A DNA stretch of 10,207 bases from Rhodospirillales bacterium (GTDB lineage: Bacteria; Pseudomonadota; Alphaproteobacteria; UBA828). A model generated the notes under the pieces. The model was not told the DNA's origin. It ran no database searches and saw only the letters and a list, made by a program, of their open reading frames with translations. Positions within the stretch are counted from its first letter, which is position 1, and the number at the start of each line of letters is the position of its first letter. Positions 1 through 5,947 of this stretch are shown piece by piece. The DNA lies in assembly GCA_026712885.1 (NCBI GenBank), contig JAPOPO010000625.1, positions 1-10,207 of the forward strand, given 5' to 3'. Made by a program: the position numbers and the translations under genes.

Positions 1-1
1 G

Positions 2-1507
2 AGCCGGATGCGCAAGCTGCAGCCGGAGATGATCCGCCTGCGCGAGCGCTTCAAGGACGACAAGCAGCGGATGAACAGCGAGCTGATGAAGCTCTACCGC
101 GAGCAGAAGGCCAACCCGGTGGCCGGCTGCCTGCCGCTGCTGGCTCAAATTCCGGTGTTCTTCGCCCTCTACTACATGCTGTTCGTCACCATCGAGATGC
201 GGCACGCGCCCTTCTTCGGCTGGATCCACGACCTCTCCGCGCCGGACCCGATGACCTTCATCACCGGTTTCGGCCTCCTCGAATGGCCGGTGCCCGAGTT
301 CCTGCTGGTCGGCATCTGGCCGATCATCTTCGGGGTGACCATGTGGCTGCAGATGAAGCTCAACCCGCAGCCGATGGAGCCGATTCAGCAGAAGATCTTG
401 ATGGCGCTGCCCATCATCTTCCTTTTCCTGTTCGCGCGCTTCCCGGCCGGGCTGGTGGTCTACTGGACTTGGAACAACGTGCTCTCCATCGCCCAGCAAT
501 GGCTGATCATGCGGCGCATGGGTATCACCCGCCAGAGCCTCGCCGAGGACGCGGAGAAGATCAAAAAGATCAAGGAAGCGGCAGAGAAGGGCACGCTTTT
601 GAAGCCCAGCCGGTCGTCCCGCAAGAAGACCAAACGCGCCGATCCGGCCAAGGAAGGCGCGCGCGCCAGCGCCGAAGGGACGGCGCGACGCGAGGGTGGG
701 ACACAGCGGGACAGCGCGGCACGTGCCCGCAAGGCCCAGCCCCGGACAAGCAAAGCGCGGCGCGACGATGCACCGCGCCGGGATAGCGAAACGCGGAGCA
801 CCGGCACCGCAAGCCGCGACGAGACGCCCCGCCGCAAATCAGGTGCGGCGCCGTCGTCGGGTGCTGGCGCTCGGACGGAGGGCTCGACACGGACCCGCCG
901 CAAAGAGACGACCGGCGGTCAAGAGTCTCGCGCCAAGAAGGCCACCCGCTCACGCACCGAGCGTAAGGGCGAGACGAAGAACGAGGCGAAGGGCGAGAGC
1001 CGGAGCACCATGTCACCGGCCAAGCGCGCTGCCACCGAGCGGGCACGCATCGCGCGGAAGAAGGCCCTGGCCCGCAAGCAGAGGCAGAAGACCGCGCGCC
1101 AGCGCAAGTCGGCGCCCTTAGCCGACCAGCCCACGGGCCTGATGGATCGTCTGAAAGCGGGTCTCGGGATTCCCCCGGCCGAGGGTGCGCCCCGGCCGAC
1201 AGCCGCGCCCGCGGCCAAGGAGCCGCCCAGGAAATCGCGCAAGCAGCGCAGGGCGGAGCGCGCCGCCGCCCGCGCCACCGAGGAGAGCGGCTCTCCCACC
1301 GACGCAAACGGTGATGCAGCGCCTGCGGACACGGCCCCTGTCGATGAGGCCCCAGCCGAGGCAACGAGCGGGGATGCGGCCGAGGACGGCGGCGCGCCTG
1401 CGCCCGAGACCTCCTCCGGCACACCAGCCGACGGCGGCGAATGGACCAGCCAGGACCGGCCGAGGCCCCGGCGGCAGAGAACGCGGAAGCGCGCGCGGCG
1501 GCGCTAG
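2..1507 (+). CDS. yidC: Membrane protein insertase YidC, C-terminal part (5' end outside window), with very long charged tail
   Basis: YidC inserts and folds inner-membrane proteins, alone or with the Sec translocon. The reading frame is open from the first bases, and the N-terminal periplasmic part lies upstream of the window. Counting from the first Met at position 8, residues 1-35 are the end of the charged cytoplasmic hairpin. Membrane segments follow at about 38-62, 98-117 and 128-168. The family signature TWNNVLSIAQQWLI (154-167) closes the insertase domain. From about 173 to 499 there is a hydrophilic tail far longer than that of E. coli YidC. It is Lys/Arg-rich to about 370, then mixed, then Ala/Glu/Asp/Pro-rich (about 425-480), and ends in an Arg-rich patch. 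GC-rich third codon positions persist through the tail, so it looks truly coding rather than frameshifted. The last 67 bases overlap engB. Basic tails in other long-tailed YidC/Oxa1 proteins bind ribosomes; that role here is inferred. Identity is near certain. Confidence 0.96.
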   Translation, partial: SRMRKLQPEMIRLRERFKDDKQRMNSELMKLYREQKANPVAGCLPLLAQIPVFFALYYMLFVTIEMRHAPFFGWIHDLSAPDPMTFITGFGLLEWPVPEFLLVGIWPIIFGVTMWLQMKLNPQPMEPIQQKILMALPIIFLFLFARFPAGLVVYWTWNNVLSIAQQWLIMRRMGITRQSLAEDAEKIKKIKEAAEKGTLLKPSRSSRKKTKRADPAKEGARASAEGTARREGGTQRDSAARARKAQPRTSKARRDDAPRRDSETRSTGTASRDETPRRKSGAAPSSGAGARTEGSTRTRRKETTGGQESRAKKATRSRTERKGETKNEAKGESRSTMSPAKRAATERARIARKKALARKQRQKTARQRKSAPLADQPTGLMDRLKAGLGIPPAEGAPRPTAAPAAKEPPRKSRKQRRAERAAARATEESGSPTDANGDAAPADTAPVDEAPAEATSGDAAEDGGAPAPETSSGTPADGGEWTSQDRPRPRRQRTRKRARRR

Positions 1508-2127
1508 AGACAGGGCGCCGGTTGTTCGCGCGGCCCTGCCGCTTCGTCGCTGGCGTCGCCGGTCTCGACGGCATGCCCGCCCCCGCGCTCCCCGAAATCG
1601 CCTTCGCCGGCCGCTCTAACGTCGGCAAGTCGAGCCTCGTCAACGCGTTGACCGGCCGCCGGGCGCTCGCGCGCACCTCCAACACGCCGGGGCGCACGCG
1701 GGAACTTAACTTCTTTGATCTCGACAGCCGGCTCGTGCTCGTCGACCTGCCGGGCTACGGCTACGCCGCCGCTTCCAAGACCAAGATCAAGGCCTGGACC
1801 CGTCTCGCGGAGGCTTACCTGCGAGGGCGGCCTACGCTTCAGCGTGTCTGCCTGCTGCTTGATGCCAGGCGCGGCATCACCGCAGCCGATGAGCCCGTCA
1901 TGGCCGCTTTTGATCAGAGCGCGGTGTCCTTCCTCGCGGTCCTGACCAAGTGCGACAAGCTCGCGCCCGAGACCCTGACCGTGCAGACCACCGCCATCGA
2001 GGCGGCACTTGCCGCCCACGTCGCCGCCTATCCCTCGCTGATCGCCACCAGCGCGCGCACCGGGGACGGCATCGCGGCGCTCAGGGGCCACCTCGCGGCG
2101 CTGGCCACAGCAGAGAGAATAGGCTAG
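1441..2127 (+). CDS. engB: Ribosome biogenesis GTP-binding protein EngB (YihA/YsxC)
   Basis: EngB is a cytoplasmic GTPase of the TrmE-Era-EngA-EngB-Septin group that assists late assembly of the large ribosomal subunit. The 228-residue product has all the GTPase motifs: G1 GRSNVGKS (57-64), a G2 region with TSNTPGRT (79-86), G3 DLPGYG (102-107), G4 TKCD (169-172) and G5 TSA (203-205). The EngB-typical block FARPCRFVAG (29-38) lies before G1. The ATG at 1441 is the only reasonable start: no later ATG or GTG precedes the conserved block, and a TTG at 1522 would leave only seven residues before FVAG. This start makes engB overlap yidC by 67 bases in another frame, so its Ala/Glu-rich N-terminus (about 22 residues) is encoded over the Arg-rich end of YidC. 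The Shine-Dalgarno is weak (GGCGGCGA directly before ATG), which suggests translational coupling to yidC. Identity is certain; the start is likely. Confidence 0.96.
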   Translation: MDQPGPAEAPAAENAEARAAALETGRRLFARPCRFVAGVAGLDGMPAPALPEIAFAGRSNVGKSSLVNALTGRRALARTSNTPGRTRELNFFDLDSRLVLVDLPGYGYAAASKTKIKAWTRLAEAYLRGRPTLQRVCLLLDARRGITAADEPVMAAFDQSAVSFLAVLTKCDKLAPETLTVQTTAIEAALAAHVAAYPSLIATSARTGDGIAALRGHLAALATAERIG

Positions 2128-2186
2128 TGATCCGCGGCCGCCGGCGCCGCAGAGCGCGCCGGGGCCTGCGACCGACCGGGCTCCCC

Positions 2187-3089
2187 ATGCAGCGCATCAG
2201 CGACACCAAGCACTGGCTGCGCACTGCGGCCACGATCTCCGAAGCGCTGCCCTACATGCGCCGCTTCGCGGGCCGCAGCGTGGTGATCAAGTATGGCGGC
2301 CACGCCATGGGCGACGCTGCGCTTGCCCAAAACTTCGCGCGCGACGTCGTGCTGCTGAAGCAGGTGGGCATCAACCCGGTGGTTGTGCACGGCGGCGGAC
2401 CGCAGATCGCCAGGATGCTCGCCCGCCTTGGGATCGAGAGCGACTTCGTCGACGGGCTTCGCGTCACCGATGCGGCGGCGATCGAAGTCGTCGAGATGGT
2501 GCTCTCCGGCACCATCAACAAGCAGATCGTCAGCACGATCAGCGCAGAGGGCGGCACGGCGGTGGGCCTCAGCGGCAAGGACGGCCGACTGATCGAGGCG
2601 ACACCGCTCAAGCGGCGTGTGCGCGATGCCGAGACGGGCGCCGAGCGCGTCGCCGACCTCGGCTTCGTGGGCGAGCCGGGGCGCATCAACGTCGAGCTGC
2701 TCGACCACCTGGGCGAGTCCGACATCATCCCGGTCATCGCGCCGGTCGGCGTGGGTGCCGGCGGCGAGACCTACAACATCAATGCCGACACCGCAGCCGG
2801 CTCCATTGCGTCCGCCCTTTCCGCCATCAAGCTGCTGTTGCTGACCGATGTCCCCGGCGTGCTCGACGAGGCGGGCGCGCTCATCAGCGAGATGACCACT
2901 GGCGATGCTCGGCAAATGCTCGCGGGCGGCGCCATCAGCGGCGGTATGATCCCGAAGCTCGAGACCTGCCTCGCGGCGATGGAGCGCTCGACCGGGGCCG
3001 CCCACATCCTGGACGGCCGTGTGCCCCACGTGATCCTGCTGGAGCTCTTCACCGAGCACGGCACCGGCACCATGATCGTGCCGGATTAG
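2187..3089 (+). CDS. argB: Acetylglutamate kinase ArgB
   Basis: ArgB phosphorylates N-acetylglutamate with ATP, the second step and usual control point of arginine synthesis; it acts in the cytoplasm. The 300-residue product is of normal length. Visible amino-acid-kinase motifs are KYGGHAMGD (35-43, with the phosphate-binding Lys35), VVVHGGGPQI (65-74), GLSGKDGRL (127-135), NINADTAAGS (197-206), LLLLTDVPGV (216-225) and ISGGMIPKLE (250-259, Lys257). About 26 residues precede the position equivalent to E. coli Lys8. This N-terminal helix is characteristic of the hexameric, arginine-inhibited enzymes, so feedback inhibition by arginine is inferred. The ATG at 2187 has no clear Shine-Dalgarno. 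An in-frame GTG at 2127 overlaps the engB stop (TAGTG) and would add 20 mostly Arg-rich residues unlike known ArgB N-termini, so I prefer the ATG. It lies 59 bases after engB and is probably co-transcribed with it. Confidence 0.96.
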   Translation: MQRISDTKHWLRTAATISEALPYMRRFAGRSVVIKYGGHAMGDAALAQNFARDVVLLKQVGINPVVVHGGGPQIARMLARLGIESDFVDGLRVTDAAAIEVVEMVLSGTINKQIVSTISAEGGTAVGLSGKDGRLIEATPLKRRVRDAETGAERVADLGFVGEPGRINVELLDHLGESDIIPVIAPVGVGAGGETYNINADTAAGSIASALSAIKLLLLTDVPGVLDEAGALISEMTTGDARQMLAGGAISGGMIPKLETCLAAMERSTGAAHILDGRVPHVILLELFTEHGTGTMIVPD

Positions 3090-3104
3090 GGGTACAACCC
3101 CGCC

Positions 3105-3133
3105 TTGACGCGGCCGGAGCGCTTGGCTATTCA
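3105..3133 (+). promoter_or_regulatory. Possible promoter before the small membrane ORF
   Basis: TTGACG (3105-3110) matches the -35 consensus at five of six bases. At a 17-base spacing it is followed by TATTCA (3128-3133), which matches the -10 at only its first three positions. A start near 3140 would give a leader of about 30 bases to the ATG at 3170. The region also holds AGCGCT twice (3118-3123 and 3133-3138), able to form a 6-bp stem with a 9-base loop, which could instead be a weak terminator for argB without a T run. Both readings are tentative. Confidence 0.25.
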
Positions 3134-3169
3134 GCGCTGCAGGATCGTTGATCGAGGGCTTCGCAACCC

Positions 3170-3334
3170 ATGCCTTGGGACCTTGGACTGCCACTGCTGG
3201 TCGCGCTCGCCACCCTCATCCTGTCAATCGGGATCTTCTGGTCGGCGAAGACGCTGCTCTTCGATGCGCGTCGGCGCGAGGGCACGGATGATGGCCCGGG
3301 CGAGATCGACGGAGGAGCGAGAGACTCTCACTGA
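3170..3334 (+). CDS. Small single-pass membrane protein, unrecognised (54 aa)
   Basis: An ATG at 3170 opens a 54-codon frame ending in TGA at 3332-3334. I do not recognise a family. The product has a short N-terminus (MPWDLG), one hydrophobic stretch of about 20 residues (7-26, including LLVALATLILSIGIFW), a short basic stop-transfer region (KTLLFDARRR, 27-36) and an acidic Gly/Asp-rich end. By the positive-inside rule the C-terminus would be cytoplasmic. A possible ribosome site GAGGG lies at 3154-3158, 11 bases before the start, which is rather far. It begins 80 bases after argB on the same strand and ends 74 bases before the convergent panC. Its organised hydrophobic-basic-acidic layout argues for a real gene, but composition alone could produce it by chance. 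It is too short for function to be guessed. Confidence 0.55.
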   Translation: MPWDLGLPLLVALATLILSIGIFWSAKTLLFDARRREGTDDGPGEIDGGARDSH

Positions 3335-3357
3335 GTTCCCGAGCCTACCGTCTGCTC

Positions 3358-3381
3358 GGCGACGGGCCGGGGTTCGTCGCC
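3358..3381 (+). terminator. Possible weak terminator of the argB-side transcript
   Basis: GGCGACG (3358-3364) and CGTCGCC (3375-3381) form a perfect 7-bp stem with a 10-base loop. It starts 24 bases after the small ORF stop and is followed by TTCCGTAATTT rather than a clean T run. Its position between convergent gene ends fits a terminator, but efficiency is doubtful. Confidence 0.35.
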
Positions 3382-3399
3382 TTCCGTAATTTCCCCTGA

Positions 3400-3418
3400 T
3401 GTCGGCCGTCAGCCGACA
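3400..3418. terminator. Hairpin at the convergent gene ends, overlapping the panC stop
   Basis: TGTCGGC (3400-3406) and GCCGACA (3412-3418) form a perfect 7-bp stem. The 5-base loop (3407-3411) contains the panC stop codon (minus-strand TGA at 3411-3409). CCC and GGG just outside could extend the stem past a 3-base bulge. There is no T run on either strand, so this is at best a weak or Rho-assisted bidirectional terminator, or an mRNA 3'-end protecting stem. Confidence 0.35.
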
Positions 3419-4266
3419 GGGATTACCGGCACGTTGTCGATCAGGCGCGTCTCGCCGAGCCACACGGCGGCGAGCACCCGCGCCGGCGCCGTGACCCGCT
3501 CCACCGGCGCGAGCGTCTCGGCATTGCAGACCGCGAGATAGTCGATGCGGGCGAAGCCCGCGCCCTCGAGCGCAGCCGTGCCGTTGGCAACGGCTTCTGC
3601 CGACGTTCCGCCCTCGCTCAGCGCTGCCGCCATCCAACTCAACACCTCGTAGAGCCTGGGCGCGGCCCGGCGCTCCTCCGCCGAGAGATAGGCGTTGCGT
3701 GAGGAAAGCGCGAGGCCGTCGTCATCGCGCACGGTGGGCGCCGCCTCGATCCGGCAGGGGATGTCGAGGTCGGCGACCAGGCGGCGCACCGCGACGAGTT
3801 GCTGATAGTCCTTCTCGCCGAAGAGCGCGACATCGGGCAGGCACTGAAGCAGGAGCTTGGTGACGACCGTGGCGACACCGTCGAAGAAGTGCGGCCGAGA
3901 GGCGCCTTCCAGCCCGTCAGTGACGCCCTCCACCCGCACCGTGGTCGCGAAGCCCGGCGGATAGATCGCATTCGTAGGCGGCATGAACGCGGCCTCGACC
4001 CCGGCCTCGGCCAGCTTCGCGAGGTCATCGGCCGGATTGCGCGGATAGAGGCCAAAGTCCTCGTCAGGCGCGAATTGTGACGGGTTGACGAAGAGGCTGA
4101 CCACTGTGCGCCCGCCGTGCGCGCGCGCGGCCCGCACCAGCGCCATGTGGCCCTCGTGCAGCGCCCCCATGGTGGGGACGAGGGCGACCGTCAGACCGTC
4201 TTTGCGCCACGCGCCGACGGCCTCGCGCAGGTCGGCAATGCTGTCGAAGACCGAAGGTGCCATCAT
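3409..4266 (-). CDS. panC: Pantothenate synthetase (pantoate--beta-alanine ligase) PanC
   Basis: PanC joins pantoate and beta-alanine with ATP through a pantoyl-adenylate intermediate, the last step of pantothenate synthesis; it is cytoplasmic. The 285-residue product is of normal length. It shows the nucleotidyl-transferase motif PTMGALHEGH (31-40), FVNPSQF (59-65), YPR (74-76), the pantoate-binding stretch RPHFFDGVATVV (124-135; most relatives read RPGHF here), FGEKDYQQL (149-157, KMSK-like region) and DDDGLALSSRN (181-191). It starts with two adjacent ATG codons (4266 and 4263). The upstream GGGCGG is a poor Shine-Dalgarno, so either may be used. It lies 46 bases after the lipoprotein gene, the likely transcription partner; panB is separated from it by that gene. 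Identity is near certain. Confidence 0.96.
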   Translation of the reverse strand: MMAPSVFDSIADLREAVGAWRKDGLTVALVPTMGALHEGHMALVRAARAHGGRTVVSLFVNPSQFAPDEDFGLYPRNPADDLAKLAEAGVEAAFMPPTNAIYPPGFATTVRVEGVTDGLEGASRPHFFDGVATVVTKLLLQCLPDVALFGEKDYQQLVAVRRLVADLDIPCRIEAAPTVRDDDGLALSSRNAYLSAEERRAAPRLYEVLSWMAAALSEGGTSAEAVANGTAALEGAGFARIDYLAVCNAETLAPVERVTAPARVLAAVWLGETRLIDNVPVIPVG

Positions 4267-4312
4267 CCGCCCGCGCCCCGGGCCGGCGCTTCCCGAGATG
4301 CGTTGCCTGGGG

Positions 4313-4783
4313 CTAGATGATCTGCCAGCTGCCGTCGGGTTGTCGGCAGGCGGTGCCGTAGGCTTCCTCTGTGCGGTTGCCGATCGTCACGGTCTGGGTG
4401 AACTCGCGGCAATAGGTTCCATCGTTCAGCTGGTACGTCTGGTTCGGCGTGACCGTGCCCATGTTGCCGCTGTCCGGATTGTGCCACGTGCTCGTCGCGC
4501 CCGAGGGCGCGGTCTCCAGCGTCTCCTGCGTCGTGTGCTGCAACGCCAGTTGATCGGCGCGGTCGAGCGACTCGCCAATCTCGCTGCCGATCAAGGCGCC
4601 GAGAACGGCGCCGACGCCGGTAGCGACCAGTTTGCCGCGGCCATCACCCACCTGCGCGCCGGCGACCCCGCCGGCCACGGCGCCGAGCAGCGCTCCGAGG
4701 CTCTGCTTCTGGCCGGTGGTTTCGCTGCAGGCGGCAAGCGCCAGCGCTGCCAACCCGAGCGCCGCGAATTTGAACCTGTGCAT
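4313..4783 (-). CDS. Glycine-zipper outer-membrane lipoprotein, 17-kDa surface antigen (RT0821/Lpp0805) type
   Basis: This is a 156-residue predicted lipoprotein. The N-terminus MHRFKF is followed by a hydrophobic signal and lipobox LAAC with the lipidated Cys at 19. The +2 residue is Ser, which favours sorting to the outer membrane. Residues 29-70 form a glycine-zipper double segment (GALLGAVAGGVAGAQVG and TGVGAVLGALIGSEIG), as in Rickettsia 17-kDa antigen-like proteins. The C-terminal domain has the conserved run around YCREFTQTVTIG (124-135) and EEAYGTACRQPDGSWQ (139-154), with Cys125 and Cys146 possibly disulphide-bonded in the periplasm. The start is ATG 4783, not the in-frame GTG at 4798, because GAGGAG sits 7 bases upstream. 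Its molecular function is unknown; a structural or envelope-stress role is the usual inference. It lies between panB and panC, with a promoter-like site upstream. Confidence 0.9.
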   Translation of the reverse strand: MHRFKFAALGLAALALAACSETTGQKQSLGALLGAVAGGVAGAQVGDGRGKLVATGVGAVLGALIGSEIGESLDRADQLALQHTTQETLETAPSGATSTWHNPDSGNMGTVTPNQTYQLNDGTYCREFTQTVTIGNRTEEAYGTACRQPDGSWQII

Positions 4784-4790
4784 GGATCGT

Positions 4791-4796
4791 CTCCTC
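4791..4796 (-). promoter_or_regulatory. Shine-Dalgarno that fixes the lipoprotein start
   Basis: On the minus strand GAGGAG (4796-4791) precedes the ATG at 4783 by 7 bases. The in-frame GTG at 4798 overlaps this site and has no equivalent upstream of it, so the shorter 156-residue product is preferred. Confidence 0.75.
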
Positions 4797-4870
4797 ACGT
4801 CCCTATCGCCGAAGCTGGGTGCTCAACAGCCGGAGCGCCGACTCCAGCCGAACGCTCGAACCTATGCAGC

Positions 4871-4901
4871 ATGATCTGTGCATGAGGGCCGATCTTGTCA
4901 A
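4871..4901 (-). promoter_or_regulatory. Possible promoter for the lipoprotein (and panC)
   Basis: The minus strand carries a perfect -35 hexamer TTGACA (4901-4896) inside an AT-richer patch of the 182-base gap between panB and the lipoprotein gene. The best -10 candidate is GATCAT (4876-4871, four of six matches), but the 19-base spacing is longer than ideal. A start near 4865 would give a leader of about 80 bases. If real, panC is transcribed apart from panB. Confidence 0.35.
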
Positions 4902-4965
4902 ATCTTTGTGTTCGCAATGTGGCGCAACCGGCCTGCGAATCGAGCCTCTCGCCAGCGCGCGGCCC

Positions 4966-5805
4966 TCAGGCTTTGGATCTCGCTTTCGGCACCGCTAGGT
5001 TCACCGTGTGCTCAGGACCGGGGAAGCGCCGGGCGCGGACGTCGGCGGCATAGTCTCGCACGGCACCGGCGAGCCCGTCCCCGAGTTCCGCATAGCGCTT
5101 GACGAAGCGAGGCGTGAAGGCGCCGGCGAGGCCCACGATGTCTTCGGTGACCAGAATTTGACCGTCGCAGGCCGGCGAGGCGCCGATTCCGATGGTGGGC
5201 ACGGCGAGCTCCTGCGTCAGCGTGCGCGAGAGCAGCTCGACCGTGTTCTCGATCACGATGCCGAAGGCGCCTGCGGCCTCGACTGCCCGCGCATCGGCGA
5301 GAATGCGCCGCGCGCTCTCCTCGGTCTTGCCCTGAACCTGGAATCCGGCCGCGTTGACCGATTGCGGCATCAGTCCGATATGGCCGAGCACCGGCACGCC
5401 ACGCGCCGTGAGAAAATCGATCGTCTCCGCCATCTCCTTCCCGCCTTCGAGCTTGACCGCCGCGCAGCCGGTCTCGGCCATGATGCGCGCGGCCGTGCCG
5501 AATGCCTGAGCGGGCGATTGCTCGTAGGAGCCGAAGGGCAGGTCCACGACGATGCAGGCCCGGCGGGTGGCGCGCACCACCGCGCGGCCGTGGGCGATCA
5601 TCATCTCGACCGAGACGCCGACCGTCGAATCCAACCCGTAGAGCACCATGCCGAGCGAATCGCCCACCAGGATGAAGTCGCAGGCTTCGTCGACAATGCG
5701 GGCGACGGGTGCCGTGTAAGCGGTGAGGCTCACGATCGGCTCGCCCCCCTTGGCGCGGGCGATATCGCGGACGGTGAGCCGTCGGACTGGACTTTGGTTG
5801 GCCAT
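4966..5805 (-). CDS. panB: 3-methyl-2-oxobutanoate hydroxymethyltransferase PanB
   Basis: PanB (ketopantoate hydroxymethyltransferase) transfers a one-carbon unit from methylene-tetrahydrofolate to 2-oxoisovalerate, the first committed step to pantothenate and CoA; it is a cytoplasmic (beta/alpha)8 barrel. The 279-residue product keeps the residues equivalent to the E. coli metal, substrate and catalytic positions: Asp49-Ser50 in VGDS, Asp88 in DLPF, Lys118 and Glu120 in VKLEGG, His142 in GHIGLMPQS, and catalytic Glu186. Two motifs differ from common forms: IENTVE where ECVP-type sequence is usual, and IGIGAS instead of IGIGAG. The start ATG 5805 is chosen because AAGGAGG lies 7 bases upstream. 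An in-frame extension to 5880 would add 25 Arg/Gly-rich residues with no family support. It has its own likely promoter, and panC lies two genes away. Confidence 0.95.
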   Translation of the reverse strand: MANQSPVRRLTVRDIARAKGGEPIVSLTAYTAPVARIVDEACDFILVGDSLGMVLYGLDSTVGVSVEMMIAHGRAVVRATRRACIVVDLPFGSYEQSPAQAFGTAARIMAETGCAAVKLEGGKEMAETIDFLTARGVPVLGHIGLMPQSVNAAGFQVQGKTEESARRILADARAVEAAGAFGIVIENTVELLSRTLTQELAVPTIGIGASPACDGQILVTEDIVGLAGAFTPRFVKRYAELGDGLAGAVRDYAADVRARRFPGPEHTVNLAVPKARSKA

Positions 5806-5812
5806 GTCGCTG

Positions 5813-5819
5813 CCTCCTT
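5813..5819 (-). promoter_or_regulatory. Strong Shine-Dalgarno that fixes the panB start
   Basis: AAGGAGG on the minus strand (5819-5813) ends 7 bases before the ATG at 5805. It is the strongest ribosome site in the window and excludes the longer in-frame start at 5880. Confidence 0.85.
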
Positions 5820-5832
5820 GGCGAGGCCCTGC

Positions 5833-5851
5833 GGGCGGCGTACGGCCGCCC
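5833..5851 (-). promoter_or_regulatory. GC-rich hairpin in the panB leader
   Basis: GGGCGGC (5833-5839) and GCCGCCC (5845-5851) form a perfect 7-bp all-GC stem with a 5-base loop. It lies between the probable panB transcription start (about 5876) and the Shine-Dalgarno (13 bases further on). It has no T run. It could modulate translation or RNA stability, or may simply reflect high GC content. Confidence 0.3.
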
Positions 5852-5883
5852 CGGCGCGCTATGCTGCGCCGCAACAACAACTC

Positions 5884-5911
5884 ATTGTAACAAACTCAAC
5901 GCTAAAGTGAA
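5884..5911 (-). promoter_or_regulatory. Probable sigma-70-type promoter of panB
   Basis: The minus strand reads TTCACT (5911-5906; four of six to TTGACA), a 16-base spacer, then TACAAT (5889-5884; five of six to TATAAT), in the most AT-rich part of the hspQ-panB gap. A start near 5876 would give a leader of about 70 bases. Just upstream, TGCTGC (5917-5922) and GCAGCA (5926-5931) form a 6-bp inverted repeat with a 3-base loop. This could be an operator or the remnant of an hspQ terminator. Confidence 0.5.
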
Positions 5912-5947
5912 CATCTTGCTGCAGTGCAGCATCACCCTGCCTGGGTC

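Noticed and set aside
283..786. Plus-strand frame inside yidC
   Set aside because: It is an alternative frame of the YidC membrane segments and tail, with no recognisable domain and poor composition.
590..1500. Possible frameshift or tandem repeat in the yidC tail
   Set aside because: The frame keeps GC-rich third positions and a consistent charge pattern to its stop; I could not find exact tandem units.
570..1697. Long minus-strand frame opposite the yidC tail and engB start
   Set aside because: It lies antisense to two well-supported genes, its product is Arg/Pro/Ser-rich without motifs, and GC-rich DNA commonly leaves such frames open.
1950..2186. Upstream extension of the argB frame
   Set aside because: It overlaps engB and reads as an Arg-rich sequence unlike ArgB N-termini; the conserved protein begins at 2187.
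5806..5880. N-terminal extension of PanB to the ATG at 5880
   Set aside because: The strong AAGGAGG 7 bases before 5805 decides the start, the extra 25 residues have no family support, and the leader hairpin lies inside them.
5806..5947. A pantothenate or other known riboswitch upstream of panB
   Set aside because: Only a simple GC stem is visible; no conserved riboswitch core could be recognised.
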